Shown here one piece after another: positions 1 through 8,912 of a stretch of DNA of 64,000 nt (positions are counted from its first letter, which is position 1; each line of letters starts with the position of its first letter). The DNA is from GWE2-42-39 sp034003625 (GTDB taxonomy: Bacteria; Bacteroidota; Bacteroidia; Bacteroidales; Prolixibacteraceae). The notes below the pieces were generated by a model. That model worked only from the letters and a program-made list of their open reading frames with translations. It was not told the origin of the DNA and searched no databases. The stretch spans positions 62,001 to 126,000 of the forward strand of contig JAVEYG010000007.1 of assembly GCA_034003625.1 (NCBI GenBank). Reading direction: 5' to 3'. The translations under genes and the position numbers were made by a program.

Positions 1-1302
1 CACCCGGCTGCGCCATCGCATGTTTCGGGAGTAATGTCGGGGGTGATCGTTAAACTGGGCATTTACGGTATTTTCAGGATTATTACAAACCTGCGGTACG
101 ATTGGCTTCTGTTTGGCGAAATACTGATTAGTTTATCGATATTAACTGCTGTTTATGGAATAGCCAACGCAGCAGTGAAGCGCGATTTCAAAGGAATGCT
201 TGCGTTTTGCACCATTGAAAATATTGGCATTATCGGCATTGGCATTGGCTTGGGATTGATGGGAATCGGGAGCGATAACCAAATCCTCGCTGTTCTTGGA
301 TTCAGCGGTGCATTGCTGCATACGTTTAATCATTCGCTGTTCAAATCATTGCTGTTTTTTGGTGCAGGCAGTGTTTATCAGCAGACCCATACGCGCAACA
401 TCGAACATCTGGGAGGATTGATCAAAAAAATGCCGCAAACGGCAACACTTTTTCTTGTCGGCGCAATTGCTATTGGCGGTCTGCCTCCTTTCAATGGCTT
501 TATTTCTGAATTCATTATTTATTCGGGCTTGTTCAAAGGACTAAGTGGTTTTCCCGGCATTTCGCAAGTTGTATTATTGATTTTGACGATTGCCGGGCTG
601 GCCCTCATCGGCGGAATATCGGTTTTAACATTCACGAAAACCTTTGGAGTTATTTTCCTTGGTAATCCGCGTACAAAATTACATCACGAACCAGCAGAAA
701 CGCCATTTATCATGCTTCTACCGCAATACCTGATTGTTGCAGCCATGCTTTCAGTCGCATTCTTCCCACAATTTTATTTTAATTATACGTCTGAAATTAT
801 TACTTCATCGTTTCATTTAGGGAATAATCCACTGGCCGAAAGCCCGATAGCAGACAACCTGGAATGTGTCGGTTTGATAAGCATGGCATTCATCGGAATA
901 TTCATCCTGGTATTTGGTTTGCGATGGCGGATCGTAAGAAAACGAACGGCTATTTTGTATGAAACCTGGGGATGCGGTTATGTGGCACCTGTTGCAAAAG
1001 CTCAATATACAGGACGGTCGTTTGCCCGCCAATTCGGATCACTTTTCGATTTTATTGTCAGGATTCGGAAAAACCACAAGAAAACTCAAAAATCAGAATT
1101 GTACCCTGCAAAACGTACGTTTTCGACCTATTATTCTGATATACTGGAAAAATATGTTATTATTCCGTTGGCCCGAAGGTCAACTTTCCTCTTGAATTAT
1201 TTTCAATTTATACAAAACGGACAAATACAATCGTATGTCATATATGGTTTGTTCTTTATAATGCTTATCTTTTTAGGTACTGTTTTAAAAATTATAACCT
1301 GA
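1..1302 (+). CDS. HyfB/NuoL-like antiporter subunit, first copy (5' end outside window)
   Basis: This is a proton-translocating antiporter-like membrane subunit of a Hyf/complex I-type assembly. The reading frame is open from base 1, which encodes HPAAPSHVSGVMSGV, a stretch that lies inside the conserved core of HyfB/NuoL proteins. The true start is therefore upstream and the ATG at 34 is internal. The visible part is strongly hydrophobic with many membrane helices and has the conserved HSLFKSLLFFGAG and GLPPFNGFISE segments. A soluble stretch near the end carries TWGCGY, also found in HyfB. It is followed 12 bases later by a second, similar gene, so the two are tandem paralogues. The family assignment is firm. 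Whether it moves protons or sodium cannot be told from the sequence. Confidence 0.9.
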   Translation, partial: HPAAPSHVSGVMSGVIVKLGIYGIFRIITNLRYDWLLFGEILISLSILTAVYGIANAAVKRDFKGMLAFCTIENIGIIGIGIGLGLMGIGSDNQILAVLGFSGALLHTFNHSLFKSLLFFGAGSVYQQTHTRNIEHLGGLIKKMPQTATLFLVGAIAIGGLPPFNGFISEFIIYSGLFKGLSGFPGISQVVLLILTIAGLALIGGISVLTFTKTFGVIFLGNPRTKLHHEPAETPFIMLLPQYLIVAAMLSVAFFPQFYFNYTSEIITSSFHLGNNPLAESPIADNLECVGLISMAFIGIFILVFGLRWRIVRKRTAILYETWGCGYVAPVAKAQYTGRSFARQFGSLFDFIVRIRKNHKKTQKSELYPAKRTFSTYYSDILEKYVIIPLARRSTFLLNYFQFIQNGQIQSYVIYGLFFIMLIFLGTVLKIIT

Positions 1303-1314
1303 CATTGTTCTGTT

Positions 1315-3369
1315 ATGGCTAAACTGCTGTTTGAAATATTCAACCTGATTGCAATTGCGACTGTAATAAGTATTCCTTTTCTGAATACGAAAGGAAGAGG
1401 AATACTCACGCTGAGCATCATTGCAGCATTGACCGGAATAAGCAGCATATTAGCCCTATCTGTTTTCGTAAACGGCCCTGCAGAATTTATTTATGGCGGA
1501 TCGTGGATTACCGGAAAAATTCCCATCCGTATTGATTATTTGTCAGCATGGTTTATACTCATCATCAATTTCACTTTTCTGACCGGCGCATGGTACGGGT
1601 TCCGGTACATGAAAAAGTATATTGCCCAGGCTGATAATATTGCTCTTCACGCTATTGCATTTTTATTGGTTTATACTTCATTGAATGACATCTGCATGGT
1701 GCAAAACAGCATCGCAATGCTTGTTGTCTGGGAAATTATGGCTTTATCGTCTTTTATTGTAATCATTTTTGAGCATTACAAAAAAGAGACATTAAAAGCG
1801 GGCATCAACTTTCTGATACAATCTCATGTTTGCATTCTTTTTCTGACCATTGCCTTTATGTGGGTGAAGATCAAAACAAACTCGTTTGATTTTGCAGCCA
1901 TCACTGATTTTAGCACTTCACAGCCTGTCATTTCAGGAGTCGGACTGTTCGTTTTTTTCTTCTTTGGATTTGCGATCAAAGCCGGATTTGTACCCTTCCA
2001 TACCTGGTTACCGCTGGCGCATCCGGCTGCACCGGCACATATCTCCGGAATCATGTCGGGGGTAATTATTAAAATAGGGATTTACGGGATACTACGAGTT
2101 TTGACCTTGATTGAAACCGATATGGTCGCCATCGGGTACTTCGTTTTGTTTATATCGGTAATTACAGGCGTTTATGGAGTGATGCTGGCAATTGTTCAGC
2201 ACAACCTCAAAAAGCTGCTGGCCTACCACAGTATCGAAAATATTGGAATCATTGGCATCGGCATTGGTTTGGGCTGTCTCGGGATTGGCTACGATAACCA
2301 GATTATGGCGGTGGCTGGATTTGGCGGGGCATTGCTACACACTCTGAACCATTCGCTTTTCAAATCGCTGCTTTTCTTCGGCGCCGGAAATGTGTACTTA
2401 GTTAAACACCACCTTTCAATCGAAGCATTGGGCGGGCTGATGAAACGTATTCCCCATACCGCATATCTGTTTTTGATTGGCTCGCTGGCCATCTGCGGGC
2501 TGCCTCCTTTTAACGGGTTTATTTCTGAATTTTTCATTTACAGCGGCTTGTTCAAAGGCTTGTCATCCGATCTTTTCCTGTTCATCCTGACGATGCTGTT
2601 TTCCATTTTGGCATTGGTACTGATTGGAGGTTTGGCACTGATCTGTTTCACGAAAGCTTTCGGAATCGTCTTTCTGGGCACGCCGAGAGAAAATTCAAAA
2701 TTGTCAGAAGCAAATGAACACGAAGATATGGTTGTGGAAAAGGCCCGAAATGTATTGCCACTCTATCTGATCGCGGCAGCAATCATCTTTATTGGCCTGT
2801 TTCCATTTTTACTGATCCAGCCGCTTACCAAAATCATTGCTTTGTACGTACCACAGATGCCCCCGGATGTTTATTCTCAAATTCAGGATTTGCTTAAAAA
2901 TCTAACAACAATCGGCTGGTTCTCATTCGGGTTTGTCGCACTGGGCACATTGGTTTATTTTGTCAGATCCTATTTTGTATCCCGCCACAAACACAGCGCA
3001 GACGTTACCTGGGGATGCGGCTATACCGGCGAAACACAGAAAATGCAATACACTGCATCGTCGTTCATTCGTACTTATCGTAAACTGGCGGAACTGCTGC
3101 TGCTTATAAAAAAGCAAAAGAGGGATGCAACCGGCCTTTATCCTGAAGTCGTAAAACAGGAAACCCATCCGGGCGACTGGATCGAAAGCCTGTTAATTGA
3201 TACACCGGTTATCTGGTTTAAAAAGTTACTGCGCCGGTTCCGGTTTCTTCAGAATGGGAATATCCAGACCTATATTTTATACGGCTTCATCTTTATAAGT
3301 CTGGCAGTAATGTTGCCGGTAATCATCGATAAAATAGCAATAATCATTAAATTCTTAAATCACTTGTAA
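1315..3369 (+). CDS. hyfB: HyfB/NuoL-like antiporter subunit, second copy
   Basis: This is a complete 684-residue polytopic membrane protein of the NuoL/HyfB/Mrp antiporter family, close to the usual HyfB length. Visible landmarks are LPLAHPAAPAHISGIMSGV, HSLFKSLLFFGAGNVY, GLPPFNGFISEFFIYSG and, near residue 565, TWGCGYTG, all shared with the gene just upstream. It should form one of the ion-pumping modules in the membrane arm. It lies in a tight operon, 12 bases after the first copy and 1 base before the HyfC-like gene. With the HyfF-like subunit the cluster encodes three antiporter-type subunits, as complex I does with L, M and N. A HyfD-like (NuoM-type) gene is not seen here, so one HyfB copy may take that place; this is inference. 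Confidence 0.9.
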   Translation: MAKLLFEIFNLIAIATVISIPFLNTKGRGILTLSIIAALTGISSILALSVFVNGPAEFIYGGSWITGKIPIRIDYLSAWFILIINFTFLTGAWYGFRYMKKYIAQADNIALHAIAFLLVYTSLNDICMVQNSIAMLVVWEIMALSSFIVIIFEHYKKETLKAGINFLIQSHVCILFLTIAFMWVKIKTNSFDFAAITDFSTSQPVISGVGLFVFFFFGFAIKAGFVPFHTWLPLAHPAAPAHISGIMSGVIIKIGIYGILRVLTLIETDMVAIGYFVLFISVITGVYGVMLAIVQHNLKKLLAYHSIENIGIIGIGIGLGCLGIGYDNQIMAVAGFGGALLHTLNHSLFKSLLFFGAGNVYLVKHHLSIEALGGLMKRIPHTAYLFLIGSLAICGLPPFNGFISEFFIYSGLFKGLSSDLFLFILTMLFSILALVLIGGLALICFTKAFGIVFLGTPRENSKLSEANEHEDMVVEKARNVLPLYLIAAAIIFIGLFPFLLIQPLTKIIALYVPQMPPDVYSQIQDLLKNLTTIGWFSFGFVALGTLVYFVRSYFVSRHKHSADVTWGCGYTGETQKMQYTASSFIRTYRKLAELLLLIKKQKRDATGLYPEVVKQETHPGDWIESLLIDTPVIWFKKLLRRFRFLQNGNIQTYILYGFIFISLAVMLPVIIDKIAIIIKFLNHL

Positions 3370-3370
3370 C

Positions 3371-4276
3371 ATGGTTAGTCTTGTACTCATTATATTGACA
3401 AGCTTATTTTTCACAGGGATTGTTGTCCGGACAAAAAGTATTGCATCCGGGCGCAAAGGCCCCGGGATTCTTCAGCCCATGAAAGATATTATCCGTCTAT
3501 GGAAAAAAGGCTCGGTATACAGCACAACCACCAGCTTTATTTTCCAGGTTGCACCAAGCATTTATATTGCTTCGGTACTGATGGCAATACTGATGGTCCC
3601 GCACGGAAATCATCCGGGCTTCATTTCATTTGAAGGCGATTTTGTGATGTTTGCATACGTACTGGCATTGGGCAAATTCCTGATGATCATTTCAGCGCTC
3701 GATACAGGAAGCAGTTTCGAAGGAATGGGTGCAAGCCGTGAAGCACTGTATTCGATGCTTGTAGAACCTGCATTTTTTATATTGATTGGCTCCTTTGCCC
3801 TTTTCACCGGACAAACATCGTTTCATGCAATCTTCAGTTCGCTGCATTACGGTTCTCATATTTCTTACATGCTGGGAGGATTGGCCACCTTTGTATTTGT
3901 ATTCATTGCAATGATCGAAAACAGCCGTATGCCGGTTGACGATCCGAAAACCCACCTCGAACTGACCATGGTACACGAAGTAATGATTTTAGATAACAGC
4001 GGCTTCGACCTGGGATTGATCCTGTACACGACTCATCTGAAATTCGCCATGTACGGAGCAATTATCTCCAATTTTTTCATTGGGGTATTACCGTTTGAAG
4101 TTTCCATTCCACTGTTTTTCGCAGTGCAAATCTGCTTTGCAGTTATAGTCGGGATCATCGAATCGTTTATTGCACGTTTTCGCCTGGGACACAATCCCCA
4201 GTTTATTTTTATCCTGACTTCGGTATCGTTACTGATATTCTTCGGGGTATTGCTTGTTCTTGGAAAACTTATTTGA
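3371..4276 (+). CDS. hyfC: HyfC/NuoH-like membrane subunit
   Basis: This 301-residue membrane protein belongs to the NuoH/HyfC family, the subunit that joins the peripheral arm to the membrane arm and lines the quinone-site region in complex I. Characteristic stretches are GPGILQPMKDIIRLWKKG near the N-terminus, ENSRMPVDDPKTHLELTM in the middle and ESFIARFRLGHNPQF near the end, which match the conserved cytoplasmic loops of the family. About eight hydrophobic helices are visible. It starts one base after the preceding stop and ends one base before the next ATG, so it is probably translationally coupled within the operon. Confidence 0.92.
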   Translation: MVSLVLIILTSLFFTGIVVRTKSIASGRKGPGILQPMKDIIRLWKKGSVYSTTTSFIFQVAPSIYIASVLMAILMVPHGNHPGFISFEGDFVMFAYVLALGKFLMIISALDTGSSFEGMGASREALYSMLVEPAFFILIGSFALFTGQTSFHAIFSSLHYGSHISYMLGGLATFVFVFIAMIENSRMPVDDPKTHLELTMVHEVMILDNSGFDLGLILYTTHLKFAMYGAIISNFFIGVLPFEVSIPLFFAVQICFAVIVGIIESFIARFRLGHNPQFIFILTSVSLLIFFGVLLVLGKLI

Positions 4277-4277
4277 T

Positions 4278-4907
4278 ATGACAGATATACTTTTAATCGC
4301 GCTGGCCATGTCTCTGCTCTATGTGAGCATCGCGAACAGGTTGTTGACTTATCTCCGCATCCTGGTATTTCAGGGATTTATCCTGTTTGGTGTTACGTAC
4401 CTGACACTTACCCATATTAATACAGCGAACCTTGTATTCATTATGCTCGAAACCGTGGTTTTTAAAGCTATCGCCGTGCCGTGGTTCGTAAACCACATTA
4501 TTAAACGAAACGGGATTACCCGTGAAGCAGAACCGTATTTGCCCAATTTTGTATCGCTGATTATTGTTACGCTTATTTTTGTGGCGACAATCATTCTGTC
4601 GAATTCCATTAACGATACCAACCTTGATAAGACGTATTTTGTGGTTGCTTTATCTACACTTTTCACCGGCTTGTACCTGATCGTTTCACGCAAAAAAATC
4701 ATCACGCATGTAATCGGCTATCTGATCATCGAAAACGGGGTATTTGTATTGTCACTGGCAGTTGGTAACGAAATGCCCGTATTGGTAAACATGGGTATCA
4801 TGCTCGATATTTTTGCCAGTGTGCTTATACTGGGGGTATTCTTCAACAAAATAGGGGACGTTTTAAAGAACCCGGATGTAAACCTTTTGCGCAACCTAAA
4901 AGACTAA
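4278..4907 (+). CDS. hyfE: HyfE/NuoK-like membrane subunit
   Basis: This is a small polytopic protein of about 209 residues from the ATG at 4278 (MTDILLIALAMSLLY). An earlier in-frame ATG at 4254 would overlap the HyfC-like gene and adds no membrane helix, so the start one base after the HyfC stop is preferred. The length and pattern of six or seven hydrophobic helices, with a lone Glu in the IMLETVVFKAIAVPWFV segment, fit HyfE, which carries a NuoK-like core. It is part of the membrane arm of the complex. The assignment rests on position between HyfC and HyfF and on overall hydrophobicity more than on a strict signature. Confidence 0.82.
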   Translation: MTDILLIALAMSLLYVSIANRLLTYLRILVFQGFILFGVTYLTLTHINTANLVFIMLETVVFKAIAVPWFVNHIIKRNGITREAEPYLPNFVSLIIVTLIFVATIILSNSINDTNLDKTYFVVALSTLFTGLYLIVSRKKIITHVIGYLIIENGVFVLSLAVGNEMPVLVNMGIMLDIFASVLILGVFFNKIGDVLKNPDVNLLRNLKD

Positions 4908-4912
4908 ATGAA

Positions 4913-6340
4913 ATGATAATCGGTATATTTTTGATCGGTACATTACTCATCAGCGGTGGATTGTTTTTTAATCGGAACGCCGTTGTTAATTATTCATTTT
5001 TAGTTATTTACATTGCTTTGCTGTGGTTTTTCTGCATTCATGAACTGAGCATGCGGGACAGCGTTCAATTAGAATTTTTCAAACCCGATTCGCTGGGACT
5101 TTTATTGCTTTTTGCCATTGGGATTGTGAGTATCCCTGCATTTTGGCACGGGTACCGGTACATTGCCACGCACGATGAAACGCCGAAATCGAGAGGTTTG
5201 TTTTTCGGGGCAATGGTGATCCTGGTTTCAGCATGCGCGGTTGCCTATCTTTCCAACCACATTGCCGTAATCTGGATTTTTACTGAAATAACCACACTCA
5301 GCGCATCCGCCTTAATTTATCATCACCGAAATATCCGTGCGCTGGAAGGAGTATGGAAATACGTTTTTATTTGTGCCATCAGCATTACTTTCATATACAT
5401 TGGTATTCTTTTCCTGAGCCTTTCGATAAAACAAGCCGGGATTGAAGATTTATCGTTCGATTCGTTGTATGCCAACGCATCGGCGTTGAACCCGTTCTGG
5501 TTGAAACTTGCGTTCTTGTTTATTTTTACCGGTTTTACGGCCAAATTGGGATTAGTCCCGATGTACACTGCCGGAATTGATGCCAAAGACAAAGCGCCGG
5601 CGCCGGCAGGGGCGCTCCTGGCAAGCGTACTGATGAATGTCGGGTTTGTTGGCGTCTACCGGTTTTATGCGGTCATTGCGCGTACCCCTTTAGTACATTG
5701 GGCCAATACCATTATGATTGTTGCTGCGGTACTTTCCGTTTTTGTGGCAACGGTTTATATGACCCGCATTAAAAACATTAAGCGGATGTTTGCCTATTCG
5801 GGCATCGAACACATGGGATTGGTCGTTTTGGGGCTGGCTGCCGGGGGTATTGGGACGTATGCTGCCATCCTGCATATCGTACTCCATTCATTTGTAAAAC
5901 CCAGCCTGTTTTTTCAGTTCAACCAGATTTACCGGGTTTATCAGAGCAAGAGTATCTACGATGCGGGGAATTATTTCAAATACAATAAAGCCGGGGCTGT
6001 GGCTGTTTTGTTGGGTTTTATCTCGGCAACAGCCATGCCGCCGTCAGGACTTTTCATCAGTGAATTTCTTATTTTTCAGTCGCTGTTTGAGGCCCATAAA
6101 ATTATCGTCCTGTTACTTGTATTGGTACTTCTTACCATGATTATCTGGGGATTTGGTTCCAATATCTTCAAATTACTGTTTACGCCCCCGATGCAAATCG
6201 ATGAAACACAAATACCACGGATCAACCCCTGGGAATCGTTTCCTCAGTTTTTATTGTTAGGGCTGGCTGTTTATATCGCTTATGCGCCGCCTGTGCTTTT
6301 TGTCGATTTATTACACGATGCGGTAAAACTTATACCATAA
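4913..6340 (+). CDS. hyfF: HyfF/NuoN-like antiporter subunit
   Basis: This 475-residue polytopic membrane protein is the third antiporter-type subunit of the operon. It has the typical features of the NuoN/HyfF group: LAFLFIFTGFTAKLGLVPMYT, APAPAGALLASVLMNVGFVGVYRF, KRMFAYSGIEHMGLVVLG and MPPSGLFISEFLIF. The Lys in the AKLG segment and charged residues within helices are the ones that relay ions in this family. It begins five bases after the HyfE-like stop and ends six bases before the large-subunit gene, consistent with one transcript. Confidence 0.9.
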   Translation: MIIGIFLIGTLLISGGLFFNRNAVVNYSFLVIYIALLWFFCIHELSMRDSVQLEFFKPDSLGLLLLFAIGIVSIPAFWHGYRYIATHDETPKSRGLFFGAMVILVSACAVAYLSNHIAVIWIFTEITTLSASALIYHHRNIRALEGVWKYVFICAISITFIYIGILFLSLSIKQAGIEDLSFDSLYANASALNPFWLKLAFLFIFTGFTAKLGLVPMYTAGIDAKDKAPAPAGALLASVLMNVGFVGVYRFYAVIARTPLVHWANTIMIVAAVLSVFVATVYMTRIKNIKRMFAYSGIEHMGLVVLGLAAGGIGTYAAILHIVLHSFVKPSLFFQFNQIYRVYQSKSIYDAGNYFKYNKAGAVAVLLGFISATAMPPSGLFISEFLIFQSLFEAHKIIVLLLVLVLLTMIIWGFGSNIFKLLFTPPMQIDETQIPRINPWESFPQFLLLGLAVYIAYAPPVLFVDLLHDAVKLIP

Positions 6341-6346
6341 TACGAC

Positions 6347-7849
6347 ATGAACTATATTTCAATACATAATAACCAGTCAATCGCATTGAAAGATATTCCG
6401 GAACATGCTTATAAGATGTTTTTGGAAACAAACATTGAACTGATGAAAAGTAATCCGGCAAGGCACTGTGTAAACTATTTTGGTTATAGTACAGCCGATA
6501 AAATTAAACTGATTTGCTGCATTGCCGACGACGATCTACACGAGATTTTTGTCTCATCAACAGTTGTGGACAAAGGCTGCCAATTACCATCCTTCACGGC
6601 TCAAAACCACAATTTCGAAAAATTTGAAAGAGAAATCCACGAAAACTTCGGAATAAAATACAGCGATCACCCCTGGCTGAAACCAATGCGGTATGCTTAC
6701 AACCGCGCCGATAAAAACGAAAAAATCGAAAATTACCCGTTCTATCAGGTTGAAAGCGAAGAACTGCACGAAGTTGGCGTTGGCCCCATTCATGCCGGAG
6801 TTATCGAGCCGGGGCATTTCCGTTTTATCTGCAACGGAGAGCAAATTATGCACCTCGAAATACAATTGGGCTACCAGCACAGAGGTATTGAGCAGTTATT
6901 TATTCAGAAGAAAAAATTGCTGGAACGCACCACTCTTGCTGAAAATATTGCCGGAGATACAACGGTCGGCCATACCACAGCATTTGTGAACCTGTGGGAA
7001 AGTTTGTGCGGATATACTCCTGACCGTTCACTGCAATTTTCCCGGACACTGGCGTTGGAACTCGAACGGATGGCCATCCATACAGGCGACCTGGCAGCTA
7101 TTTGCGCCGATATTGCGTATCAACTTGGAAACTCGGTCTACGGAAGGTTGCGAACTCCCATAATCAATTATTTTCAGGAATGGGGAGGCAACCGTCTCGC
7201 CAAAGGCCTGATCAGGGCGGGGAAAATCAATTATCCGTTTTCAGAAGGACTGGCACTGAGGCTAAACGAAGTTTTGGATATATATGAGCCGGATTTTGAA
7301 GAGATCACCAAAAAGTTCTTTAAACTCCCGAGCGCCCTTTCACGAATGGAGAAAACAGGTGTGGTAGGTTACGAGCAGATATATGAAATAGGCACGGTCG
7401 GGATGGCTGCCCGGATGAACGGTTTGTGCCGCGATATCCGGTTGTCGCATCCCCACGATATGTACGGCAGTTCCATCGTGCATACTCCTATTATAAAACA
7501 TCACGGCGATGTATATTCAAGGGCACAAATCAGAAGGGAAGAAATCAGGCAGTCGATAGGATATGCCCGAAAATTAATTACTGATGTGCCGGAATTTAAA
7601 AAACCGGAAAATTTCACGTTGGCTCCAGGGAAAGAGATGTTTGCCCTTTCTCTTGTGGAAGGCTGGCGTGGAGAAATTTGCCATTGTGCAATCACTGACA
7701 AACAGGGCGATTTAATGGGTTATAAGATCAAAGACCCTTCGCACCACAACTGGATGGCATTGGCACAGGCAGTCAGGAACAACGAAATATCCGATTTCCC
7801 GATATGTAACAAGAGTTTCAATTTGTCGTATTGCGGACACGATTTGTAA
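6347..7849 (+). CDS. NuoCD/HyfG-like large subunit without nickel ligands (Ehr type)
   Basis: This 500-residue soluble protein fuses a NuoC-like 30-kDa domain (about residues 1-130) to a NuoD/[NiFe]-hydrogenase large-subunit domain, as HyfG/HycE do. Recognisable parts are VGPIHAGVIEPGHFRF and LQLGYQHRG-type sequence near residue 175. In true group 4 hydrogenases nickel is held by two CxxC motifs. Here the first site reads ENIAGDTTVGH (residues 199-209), with Ala202 and Thr205 in place of the two cysteines. The C-terminal site reads SFNLSYCGHDL (490-500), with Ser494 and Gly497 in place of the others; Cys496 is out of register. It therefore should not bind a NiFe centre and fits the Ehr family of complex I-related assemblies. 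The physiological reaction is unknown. Confidence 0.9.
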   Translation: MNYISIHNNQSIALKDIPEHAYKMFLETNIELMKSNPARHCVNYFGYSTADKIKLICCIADDDLHEIFVSSTVVDKGCQLPSFTAQNHNFEKFEREIHENFGIKYSDHPWLKPMRYAYNRADKNEKIENYPFYQVESEELHEVGVGPIHAGVIEPGHFRFICNGEQIMHLEIQLGYQHRGIEQLFIQKKKLLERTTLAENIAGDTTVGHTTAFVNLWESLCGYTPDRSLQFSRTLALELERMAIHTGDLAAICADIAYQLGNSVYGRLRTPIINYFQEWGGNRLAKGLIRAGKINYPFSEGLALRLNEVLDIYEPDFEEITKKFFKLPSALSRMEKTGVVGYEQIYEIGTVGMAARMNGLCRDIRLSHPHDMYGSSIVHTPIIKHHGDVYSRAQIRREEIRQSIGYARKLITDVPEFKKPENFTLAPGKEMFALSLVEGWRGEICHCAITDKQGDLMGYKIKDPSHHNWMALAQAVRNNEISDFPICNKSFNLSYCGHDL

Positions 7850-7868
7850 AGCATAAAATCTTTTCAAA

Positions 7869-8618
7869 ATGTTTGATAACCTGAAAATTATGTGGCACCA
7901 GGGAAAACAATTTATTCCCGATGTAACAACAGCCAAAGTGCCGGGCATATTCCGGGGCAGACCGGTAATCTCAAACGAAAATGTAGATGAAACAGCGCTG
8001 GAAGAAATCTGTCCGACCCATGCCATTGAAAAAGCTCCGGTACGGATTGATCTGGGCAGATGTACTTTCTGCGGAGAATGTGCCATTCAGTTTCCCCAAA
8101 AAATACGTTTTACTTCTGATTATAAAATTTCAGCCAACGAACGCAAAAAATTAATTATTGCTGAAGGCGACGAGAATCCCATCCTGGTCAATCCCGATAT
8201 AATCCGAAAGGAGATACACCGGTTGTTTGGAGGTTCGTTAAAACTCAGGCAGGTATCGGCTGCCGGAGATAATAGTTGTGAATGGGAATTGAACGCATCG
8301 AACAATGTCCAGTTTGATGTCAGCAGGTTCGGTATCGATTTTGTCGCATCGCCCCGCCATGCCGATGGAATTGTAATTACCGGCCCCATCTCACAAAATA
8401 TGGCCGGGCCACTGGAACGCTGCTACCATGCGGTCCCCGATCCCAAGATCATCATTCTGGCCGGGACAGATGCCATCAGTGGCGGTATTTTTGCCGATAG
8501 TCCGGCTTTGGACCGCAGCTTCCTGTCGAAATATCCGATCGACCTTTACATTCCCGGAAATCCTGTTCATCCGCTGACCTTCATCAACGGCGTGTTAAGT
8601 TTACTGAGAAAAAAATAA
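7869..8618 (+). CDS. Fused ferredoxin / NuoB-like small subunit with depleted cluster ligands
   Basis: This 249-residue protein joins a ferredoxin-like domain to a NuoB/HyfI-like domain. In the first domain Cys48 (in ICP) with Cys65, Cys68 and Cys71 (CTFCGEC) can hold one [4Fe-4S] cluster. The ligands of a second cluster are missing. The C-terminal half has the family signatures FGIDFVASPRHADGIVITG and VPDPKIIILAG. The proximal (N2-type) cluster ligands are mostly gone: only Cys137 remains of the usual CxxC, and the later positions carry Asp201 (in GTDAISGG) and Asn231 (in PGNPVHP). It corresponds to HyfH plus HyfI in one chain and is the last gene of the operon. Electron flow through this subunit as in a hydrogenase seems unlikely. 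Confidence 0.85.
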   Translation: MFDNLKIMWHQGKQFIPDVTTAKVPGIFRGRPVISNENVDETALEEICPTHAIEKAPVRIDLGRCTFCGECAIQFPQKIRFTSDYKISANERKKLIIAEGDENPILVNPDIIRKEIHRLFGGSLKLRQVSAAGDNSCEWELNASNNVQFDVSRFGIDFVASPRHADGIVITGPISQNMAGPLERCYHAVPDPKIIILAGTDAISGGIFADSPALDRSFLSKYPIDLYIPGNPVHPLTFINGVLSLLRKK

Positions 8619-8671
8619 AACAGACTGTTTATCTGTGCCGGAACCGGGATATGGTATTGTTGAAAACGGTG

Positions 8672-8685
8672 GCCAATATATTGGC
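8672..8685. repeat. Perfect 14-bp palindrome GCCAATATATTGGC
   Basis: The palindrome lies about 55 bases after the end of the Ehr-type operon and has no T-run after it, so it resembles a protein-binding site more than a terminator. Nothing further ties it to a regulator. Confidence 0.4.
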
Positions 8686-8828
8686 ATAAAAAATAGTGTT
8701 TGCATGTCGAAAATGGTGGAATTTTTCGCATGAAGTAAAATGACAGGTTCTTTTGCTCCATAATCTTCTGGTTCCGGAGGCTTTTCAGTATATTTTTTCA
8801 AATCTTTTCAGTTACATTGAAATTATTA

Positions 8829-8836
8829 TAATTTTG
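8829..8836 (+). promoter_or_regulatory. Bacteroidota -7 box TAATTTTG
   Basis: The site matches the TAnnTTTG consensus of the Bacteroidota primary sigma factor. No good -33 TTTG is seen at the ideal spacing. No gene follows it; an intrinsic terminator begins about 50 bases downstream. Confidence 0.4.
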
Positions 8837-8843
8837 CGGCATT

Positions 8844-8912
8844 CTATTATGCCTGTAAAACAGGTTTAATTGGTTTAGGTTTACAAAAAAGTCCGGCAGA
8901 GGCCGGACTTTT
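8844..8912 (+). ncRNA. Candidate small RNA between a -7 box and an intrinsic terminator
   Basis: A TAATTTTG box and a strong terminator enclose about 70 bases that contain no gene, apart from a six-codon ATG frame (MPVKQV) at about 8850. The segment also contains a CCTGT-AAA-ACAGG mini-hairpin at 8852-8864. This arrangement fits a short transcribed RNA. No known RNA family was recognised, the 5' end is a guess based on the promoter box, and the call is tentative. Confidence 0.3.
8887..8912 (+). terminator. Rho-independent terminator
   Basis: The stem GTCCGGC (8891-8897) pairs perfectly with GCCGGAC (8902-8908) across the loop AGAG. It is flanked by AAAA and TTTT and followed by TTCTTTC. This is the only strong intrinsic terminator downstream of the Ehr-type operon, about 270 bases after its last stop, and it could end either that transcript or the small RNA proposed here. 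Confidence 0.75.

Noticed and set aside
6347..8618. A functional [NiFe] hydrogenase (hydrogenase 4 or formate hydrogenlyase)
   Set aside because: All four nickel-ligand cysteines and most ligands of the proximal cluster are missing.
8601..8801. Minus-strand frames after the Ehr-type operon
   Set aside because: The products are low in recognisable features, overlap the end of the real gene and a palindrome, and no promoter box was seen for them.
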